Assembly (NCBI GenBank): GCA_905193585.1
Contig: CAJJPG010000023.1
Location: 1 to 19,783, forward strand
From: an uncultured Oscillospiraceae bacterium
GTDB taxonomy: Bacteria > Bacillota > Clostridia > Oscillospirales > Acutalibacteraceae
DNA: 19,783 nucleotides
Direction of reading: 5' to 3'
The notes beneath the pieces were generated by a model. That model did no database searches. It saw only the letters and a list, made by a program, of their open reading frames with translations, and was not told the origin of the DNA. The position numbers were made by a program, and so were the translations under genes. The stretch's first letter is position 1. Every line of letters starts with the position of its first letter. Of this stretch, positions 15,238 through 19,783 are shown piece by piece.

Positions 15238-16216
15238 CATTGCTGTTTTGGGCGCAGGCGGCTGGGGTATGGCTCTGGCAATTTCCGCAACGGGCGCGGG
15301 TAACAACGTTACAATATGGTCGCCTTTTGAAGAAGAGGTGAAAATGCTTTCGGAAAAACGGACTAACGAGCGCCTGCTTGCGGGCGTTACCCTGTCCGAG
15401 AGCATAAAAATTACCACCGATATGTCCTGCGTAGAGGGCGCAGCGCTTACAATTATTGCAACCCCCTCTACCGCGGTGCGCAGCGTGGCGGCGCAGCTGT
15501 CGGGGTATAAAAATTACGGTATAGTAGTAAATGTTTCAAAAGGTCTTGAAAAAGGCACGCTGCTGCGGCTTTCGCAGGTGATAAGCGACGAGCTTAAAAA
15601 CCCCAAGGGAGTGGCGGTATTATCGGGCCCTTCGCACGCCGAGGAGGTTGCGCGCGGAATACCCACATCTATTGTAGCGGCTTCCGATTCGCACACAACG
15701 GCGGAAATAGTGCAGAGCATTATGTCAGCTGAAAATTTGAGAATTTACACATCTGACGACCTTATAGGCGTAGAGCTTGGCGGCGCGCTTAAAAACATAA
15801 TCGCCATAGCCGCGGGCTTTTGCGACGGTTTAGGATTGGGTGATAACTCAAAGGCGGCGCTTATAACGCGCGGGCTTGCCGAAATGACAAGGCTCGGCGT
15901 TTGTATGGGCGCTAAGGAATACACCTTTGCCGGGCTTACGGGTATAGGCGATTTGGTAGTGACCTGCACCTCGCGCCACAGCCGGAACAACCGTTTCGGG
16001 CACAAGGTGGGCGCGGGTATGCCTATTGACGAGGCTTTAAAAGAGGTCGGCACGGTTGAGGGCTACTACGCGGCGGATATGGCGCATGCATTAGCCCGAA
16101 AATACAAGATTGAAATGCCTATAATTGAGGAATGTTACGCGGTTTTATACGGCGGAAAGGATGTAAGAAACGTTACAAATGACCTTATGCGCCGCCCGAA
16201 CCGCAGCGAGCACTAA
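15230..16216 (+). CDS. gpsA: Glycerol-3-phosphate dehydrogenase [NAD(P)+]
   Basis: The 328-residue protein reduces dihydroxyacetone phosphate to sn-glycerol-3-phosphate in the cytoplasm for phospholipid synthesis. It shows the Rossmann motif GAGGWG (8-13), NVSKGLE (101-107), SGPSHAEEVARGIPTS (about 132-147), the catalytic lysine region VELGGALKNI (Lys188), GDNSKAALITRG, and LTGIGDLVVTCTSRHSRNN. Length is normal. GGAGGG lies inside the end of plsY before the ATG, and the two genes overlap by 8 nt. In many spore-forming Clostridia spoIVA follows; here a DUF1015 gene follows 12 nt later. Confidence 0.98.
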   Translation: MADIAVLGAGGWGMALAISATGAGNNVTIWSPFEEEVKMLSEKRTNERLLAGVTLSESIKITTDMSCVEGAALTIIATPSTAVRSVAAQLSGYKNYGIVVNVSKGLEKGTLLRLSQVISDELKNPKGVAVLSGPSHAEEVARGIPTSIVAASDSHTTAEIVQSIMSAENLRIYTSDDLIGVELGGALKNIIAIAAGFCDGLGLGDNSKAALITRGLAEMTRLGVCMGAKEYTFAGLTGIGDLVVTCTSRHSRNNRFGHKVGAGMPIDEALKEVGTVEGYYAADMAHALARKYKIEMPIIEECYAVLYGGKDVRNVTNDLMRRPNRSEH

Positions 16217-16228
16217 AGGGGTAAATTT

Positions 16229-17419
16229 ATGAAAAGCAACCTTTTTATGCCGACGGATATACTCTTGCCGACAGAAAAGCCCGAAAAGTGGGCGGTAATC
16301 GCCTGCGACCAATACACATCGGAGCCCGAATACTGGGAAAATGTGCGCAAAACGGTGGGCAACGCACCGTCTGCCTTTAATATTATTTTCCCCGAAGTGT
16401 TTTTGGGAGAGAATAACGCCGACAGAATTTCAAAAATAAACGCGACTATGAAAAGCTACCTTGAAAACGGCGTTTTTAAGGAATATAAAAACACCTTTGT
16501 TTATACCGAGCGTACGCTTAAAAACGGAAAAACACGGCGCGGCATAGTGGGGCTTATCGACCTTGATAATTACAGCTACGAAAAGGGCAGTAAAGCGCTT
16601 ATACGCGCCACCGAAGCAACCGTAAAGGAAAGAATACCCGCAAGGGTTGAAATACGGCGCGGCGCTTACCTTGAAATGCCGCACGTTATGCTGCTTTGCG
16701 ATGACCCCGAAAATATTCTTATAGGCGGGCTGCAAAATAATATAAGCAATTTTGAATGTCTTTACGATTTCGACCTTATGTGCGGCGGCGGGCATATTCG
16801 CGGTTTTGCGCCCGATAAGGCGGCGGCAGCGGCGCTTGAAAGGCATACCGAGGAGCTTTTGCGGAAAAACGGCGGCGACCTGCTTTTCGTTGTGGGAGAC
16901 GGCAATCACTCGCTTGCCGCAGCAAAAGAATGTGCGGCGCTCGGCGGCTCACACTACGCGCTTGTTGAGGTTGTGAATATACACGATACTTCCCTTGAAT
17001 TTGAGCCTATTTACCGCGTGCTTTTCGGCGCAGAACCGCAAAATGTCATTGAAGATTTCATAGAAAAATGCGGCGGAGAATATCAGGGAGCAGGCGCGCA
17101 GCGATTCACCTGCGTTTACGGCAATACCGAAAAAGTAATATCGGTACGCCCCGCGTCAAAACTTGCCGTGGGAACTCTGCAAGCCTATTTGGACGATTAC
17201 TTAAAGGCACACAAGGACGTTAAAATCGACTACATACACGGCGAAGACTCCCTTAAAAAACTGGCAGGGGCAAAAAACGCACTCGGCTTTTTGTTTGACG
17301 GAATGAAAAAGGAAGAGCTTTTTGACGCGGTGCGGCAGGACGGCTCTCTCCCCCGCAAGACTTTTTCCATGGGCGAGGCTGACGATAAGCGCTTTTATCT
17401 TGAATGCAGAAAATTATAG
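16229..17419 (+). CDS. DUF1015 family protein
   Basis: The 396-residue cytoplasmic protein matches DUF1015. It has the N-terminal KWAVIACDQYTSEPEYW, a central EIRRGAYLEMPHVMLLCDD, and the family's most characteristic segment VVGDGNHSLAAAKECA (about 221-236; D-G-N/H-H). The biochemical role is not established. The family is often found near serine biosynthesis genes and has been compared with ParB/sulfiredoxin-like kinases, but nothing here proves a kinase activity. It follows gpsA by 12 nt with a modest GGGG ribosome site and is closed by a strong terminator, so it is the last gene of the der operon. Confidence 0.85.
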   Translation: MKSNLFMPTDILLPTEKPEKWAVIACDQYTSEPEYWENVRKTVGNAPSAFNIIFPEVFLGENNADRISKINATMKSYLENGVFKEYKNTFVYTERTLKNGKTRRGIVGLIDLDNYSYEKGSKALIRATEATVKERIPARVEIRRGAYLEMPHVMLLCDDPENILIGGLQNNISNFECLYDFDLMCGGGHIRGFAPDKAAAAALERHTEELLRKNGGDLLFVVGDGNHSLAAAKECAALGGSHYALVEVVNIHDTSLEFEPIYRVLFGAEPQNVIEDFIEKCGGEYQGAGAQRFTCVYGNTEKVISVRPASKLAVGTLQAYLDDYLKAHKDVKIDYIHGEDSLKKLAGAKNALGFLFDGMKKEELFDAVRQDGSLPRKTFSMGEADDKRFYLECRKL

Positions 17420-17429
17420 TGTCATTGTG

Positions 17430-17469
17430 AAAGGACTGTTTTTAAAGCGAAACAGTCCTTTTATTTTTG
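17430..17469 (+). terminator. Intrinsic terminator of the DUF512-der-plsY-gpsA-DUF1015 operon
   Basis: AAAGGACTGTTT (17430-17441) pairs perfectly with AAACAGTCCTTT (17450-17461) around an 8-nt loop and is followed by TATTTTT. The T-run and strong 12-bp stem make this the clearest terminator in the window. Confidence 0.9.
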
Positions 17470-17481
17470 CGTTAATTTTGG

Positions 17482-17506
17482 TATACTAAAGATAAGAGGT
17501 GCGATT
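17482..17506 (+). promoter_or_regulatory. Weak -10 and ribosome binding site of the kinase operon
   Basis: TATACT at 17482-17487 lies 13 nt after the terminator's T-run, with no convincing -35 (that region overlaps the terminator tail). The start would leave a leader of only about 13 nt carrying AGAGGTG before the ATG at 17507. An activator-dependent promoter is possible. Confidence 0.35.
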
Positions 17507-18439
17507 ATGAAAATACTGAATTTCGGTTCCTGCAATATCGACTATGTGTATCGGCTCGACCATATTGTAAACGGCGGCGAAACAGAGCACAGCGAGCGGC
17601 TGGATATTTTCCCCGGCGGCAAGGGGCTTAACCAATCGGTAGCCTTAGCACGGGCGGGAGCGGAAGTATTTCATGCGGCGGTTTTCGGAAACGACGGCGG
17701 TTTTCTTTCGGATATTTTAAAAAGCAACGGCGCGGATGTTTCCCTTTCCAAAACCGTGAACGAGAAAAACGGCCACGCAATAATACAGGTGAACAACGAA
17801 GCTGAAAACGCAATCATAGTTTACCCGGGCACCAATCATTTAATAAATAATGAATATGCGGACTATGTTCTTTCGCGTTTCGGCAAGGGCGATTTTCTCA
17901 TTTTGCAAAACGAGATAAACGAGCTTGAATATATAATAAATACGGCTTTCTCACGCGGAATGAAAATAATACTCACTCCATCGCCCATACGCGAAAATCT
18001 TAAAAAAATCGACCTTAATAAGCTTTACTGCTTAGTTATGAACGAGCATGAGGCGCAGAAAATGCTCGGCGGAGAAACCGCGGAGCAATGCCTTGAAAAA
18101 GCCGAAAAGGAGCTGCCCGAAACGGCGGTAGTAATAACGATCGGAAAGCGCGGCGCTGTTTACTCGGACAGAGAAAAACGGGTATATCAGGCGGCATATG
18201 AAGTAAAAGCAGTGGATACCACCGCGGCGGGAGATACGTTTACCGGGTATTTTGCGGCAGGATTGTGCAGGCAAGATACGATTGAGAAAATTCTAAAGCA
18301 GGCTGCCGCGGCGGCGGCAATTTCCGTATCGCGGAACGGGGCTGCGCCCTCAATACCGCTGCTTGCCGAGGTGTGCGGGCTTTTGCCCTCAATGACCGAG
18401 CGCAAAACCGATAAAAAGCCGACGAGCAGCTTAAAATAA
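17507..18439 (+). CDS. PfkB family carbohydrate kinase, ribokinase-like
   Basis: The 310-residue protein is a PfkB kinase most like ribokinases: N-terminal MKILNFGSCNIDYVYRLDH, the first signature FPGGKGLNQSVALARAGA (about 35-52), NAIIVYPGTN, and the second signature VDTTAAGDTFTGYFAAG with catalytic Asp243. AISVSRNGAAPSIP near the end is also typical of ribokinases. Most ribokinases stop soon after that text. Here a charged tail (TERKTDKKPTSSLK) follows and runs into the codons of an AraC domain read in the -1 frame. It sits upstream of a nucleoside-hydrolase gene, which fits phosphorylation of ribose released from nucleosides. The exact sugar is inferred. The protein probably represents either the complete kinase or the front part of a kinase-AraC fusion interrupted by a frameshift. 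Confidence 0.88.
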   Translation: MKILNFGSCNIDYVYRLDHIVNGGETEHSERLDIFPGGKGLNQSVALARAGAEVFHAAVFGNDGGFLSDILKSNGADVSLSKTVNEKNGHAIIQVNNEAENAIIVYPGTNHLINNEYADYVLSRFGKGDFLILQNEINELEYIINTAFSRGMKIILTPSPIRENLKKIDLNKLYCLVMNEHEAQKMLGGETAEQCLEKAEKELPETAVVITIGKRGAVYSDREKRVYQAAYEVKAVDTTAAGDTFTGYFAAGLCRQDTIEKILKQAAAAAAISVSRNGAAPSIPLLAEVCGLLPSMTERKTDKKPTSSLK

Positions 18440-18747
18440 CCGAAAATTATATTGAAAAGAATTTAAAACAGGCGTCGCTGAAAGGCCTTGCAGAGGAACT
18501 GAATTATTCCTATAATTCGGCGGGAGACCTTGTAAGAAGATTGATCGGTATGCCGTTTACGGAGTATTTGCAGACAAAAAGGTTAAACGAGGCTATGCGG
18601 CTTTTAGAGGAAACCTCGCTTTCGGTGCTTGAAATTTCAAACGCCGTAGGCTATGAAAACGACAGTTTTTTTCGCAGAAAATTTAAGGAAAGGTTTTCGG
18701 TCACACCCAAGCAATACAGAATGAATAAAGGAGTAATAAAAAAATGA
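18415..18747 (+). CDS. AraC-type DNA-binding domain, -1 frame continuation of the kinase, no start codon
   Basis: The frame opens after a TAA at 18412-18414 and encodes about 110 residues: a linker (KADEQLK), the first AraC helices (ITENYIEKNLKQASLKGLAEELNY) and the second helix-turn-helix (LEISNAVGYENDSFFRRKFKE), ending SVTPKQYRMNKG. It is a complete two-HTH AraC domain with no sensor of its own. No ATG, GTG or TTG precedes the domain; the first possible start (TTG at 18541) would remove the first HTH. The reading continues the kinase in the -1 frame across the 25-nt overlap 18415-18439. One extra A in the A5 run at 18413-18417 would give an unbroken kinase-AraC protein. It could be a broken fusion gene, a programmed -1 shift, a product of transcriptional slippage, or a sequence error. 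Its stop overlaps the next start (ATGA). Confidence 0.7.
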   Translation, partial: KADEQLKITENYIEKNLKQASLKGLAEELNYSYNSAGDLVRRLIGMPFTEYLQTKRLNEAMRLLEETSLSVLEISNAVGYENDSFFRRKFKERFSVTPKQYRMNKGVIKK

Positions 18748-19658
18748 CGAAAGAGCAATTCATAAAAAATTTATCGGTTCCCGAAGGAAACATCGACGTG
18801 GTAATAGATACCGACGCATTTACTGAAATCGACGACCAATTTGCAATAGCCTATTTAATTCGCTCGGTCGAAAAGCTGAACACAAGGGCTGTTTATGCCG
18901 CTCCCTTTCATAATGCAAAATCAACAGGCCCTGCCGACGGCATGGAAAAAAGCTATATGGAAATTGAAAAGCTACTTAAATTTCTTAATGCCGATATTCC
19001 GACTTTTAAAGGCTCAAAAAGCTATTTGAAAGATGAAAAAACGCCCGTTATATCCCCTGCGGCAGAGGATCTTGCGGAGCGCGCAAACGGTTATTCGCCC
19101 GAAAATCCGCTTTATGTTGTGGCAATAGGCGCAATTACAAATGTTGCGTCAGCCGTTTTGCTTAACCCCGCAGTTGCGGAAAATACCGTAGTGGTATGGT
19201 TAGGCGGTCATGCCCACCACTTTTCCCATACCAAGGAATTTAACATGATTCAGGACATTGCCGCCGCGCGGGTTGTAATGGGGTGCGGAGTGCCTTTTAT
19301 ACAGCTGCCATGCTGCGGGGTTGTAAGCTCGTTCCAATTTTCACGCCCCGAGCTTGAGCATTGGCTGCTCGGGAAAAACGACTTAGCCGACTACCTTGTG
19401 AAAAACACTGTGGATGAGGCGGAATCGTATGCCGCTGGAAAGCCCTGGACGCGCACTATATGGGATGTTACCGCGGTGGCGTGGCTACTGAATGACGGAG
19501 AGCGCTTTATGAGCGCGCGGCTTATAAATACGCGCCTGCCGGATTATGACGGATACTACGGACCGACCGAGCCTACACAGCTTTGTAATTATGTTTACTT
19601 TATCAATGACGATGTGCTTAAAGAGGATCTTATAAACAAACTGCTCGGGGAAATTTGA
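18744..19658 (+). CDS. Nucleoside hydrolase family protein, variant active-site motif
   Basis: The 304-residue protein belongs to the inosine/uridine-preferring nucleoside hydrolase fold. Near the N-terminus VVIDTDAFTEIDDQFAIAY (about 19-37) replaces the usual DTDPGxDDA calcium-binding motif; Asp22, Asp24, Asp30 and Asp31 remain, but the spacing is two residues longer. Further typical text is PLYVVAIGAITNVASAVLLNP (about 122-142) and WLGGHAHHF. Enzymes of the fold split N-ribosides to base and ribose; close specificity cannot be read here. AAAGGAG lies 10 nt before the ATG, and the start overlaps the AraC frame's stop (ATGA), so translation is coupled. With the upstream ribokinase-like kinase it would form a nucleoside-to-ribose-5-phosphate route. 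It has no signal peptide. Confidence 0.85.
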   Translation: MTKEQFIKNLSVPEGNIDVVIDTDAFTEIDDQFAIAYLIRSVEKLNTRAVYAAPFHNAKSTGPADGMEKSYMEIEKLLKFLNADIPTFKGSKSYLKDEKTPVISPAAEDLAERANGYSPENPLYVVAIGAITNVASAVLLNPAVAENTVVVWLGGHAHHFSHTKEFNMIQDIAAARVVMGCGVPFIQLPCCGVVSSFQFSRPELEHWLLGKNDLADYLVKNTVDEAESYAAGKPWTRTIWDVTAVAWLLNDGERFMSARLINTRLPDYDGYYGPTEPTQLCNYVYFINDDVLKEDLINKLLGEI

Positions 19659-19678
19659 TTTAAAGGCATAAAAACGGT

Positions 19679-19706
19679 AAAAAAGGGGCTGTCGAGTTAA
19701 GACAGC
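19679..19706 (-). terminator. Minus-strand intrinsic terminator
   Basis: GCTGTC (19688-19693) pairs with GACAGC (19701-19706) around GAGTTAA. Read on the minus strand, the stem is followed by CCC and then TTTTTT (complement of A6 at 19679-19684). It would end transcription coming from a leftward gene beyond the right edge. On the plus strand the stem is followed by an A-run and would not terminate. Confidence 0.55.
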
Positions 19707-19714
19707 AAAAAACA

Positions 19715-19755
19715 ACCGGGTAGCCCAAAAAATGGGGTGCCCGGTCGCTTTGCTT
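19715..19755 (+). terminator. Strong hairpin at the right edge, probable terminator of the nucleoside operon
   Basis: ACCGGGTAGCCCA (19715-19727) pairs with TGGGGTGCCCGGT (19733-19745), with one mismatch and one G-U, around AAAAA. CGCTTTGCTT follows, a poor U-tract. It is 56 nt after the nucleoside hydrolase stop. Two hairpins in tandem with GGGGCTGTC text also resemble ends of some insertion elements, which cannot be tested here because the window ends. Confidence 0.45.
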
Positions 19756-19783
19756 ACTGTATAATTAAATTGCTAAAAATAAC

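Noticed and set aside
18541..18747. Free-standing AraC fragment started at the TTG at 18541
   Set aside because: It would cut away the first helix-turn-helix and has no clear ribosome site. The open frame back to 18415 supplies the complete domain.

Overview
The window looks like a chromosomal segment of an anaerobic, probably gut-associated member of the Clostridia (Oscillospirales- or Lachnospirales-like). This rests on consensus sigma-A promoters, purine-rich GGAGG-type ribosome binding sites, the Firmicutes core block DUF177-rpmF / DUF512-der-plsY-gpsA, and a very large secreted repeat protein of a type common in gut Firmicutes. No rRNA, tRNA, CRISPR array or transposase gene was seen.

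Layout. (1) 1-5864, minus strand: a roughly 1870-residue secreted protein with five beta-helix-like modules and InlB-like C-terminal repeats. A 36-residue ORF follows 29 nt downstream in the same transcript, then two perfect hairpins. (2) 5877-6491: a divergent intergenic region. It holds the minus-strand promoter and a structured leader of about 200 nt, a 16-bp perfect palindrome abutting a tandem heptamer array, a two-unit palindromic repeat of dispersed type, and the tetR promoter. (3) 6492-10985, plus strand: TetR and AraC regulators, two Gfo/Idh/MocA-type proteins and a xylose-isomerase-like TIM-barrel protein, closed by a long terminator. This is a catabolic module for an unidentified sugar, polyol or glycoside; no transporter or glycosidase is in view. 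(4) 11087-17469: housekeeping genes. These are DUF177 (YceD)-rpmF with a consensus promoter and terminator, then DUF512-der-plsY-gpsA-DUF1015 with tight or overlapping junctions and a terminator. GpsA makes glycerol-3-phosphate and PlsY uses it, so this block joins ribosome assembly to phospholipid synthesis. (5) 17507-19658: a PfkB/ribokinase-like kinase, a complete AraC-type DNA-binding domain in the -1 frame directly after it with no start codon, and a nucleoside-hydrolase-family protein overlapping it by 4 nt. This reads as a nucleoside/ribose salvage operon. (6) 19659-19783: two hairpins, one a terminator for transcription arriving from the right.

Most noteworthy points: the kinase and AraC domain are joined across a frameshift that one extra A in an A5 run would repair; the small peptide gene shares an operon with the giant surface protein; the Gfo/Idh pair plus TIM-barrel enzyme could form a keto-sugar route, with one partner lacking the usual nucleotide-binding motif; and a palindrome overlaps a predicted start site next to heptamer repeats.
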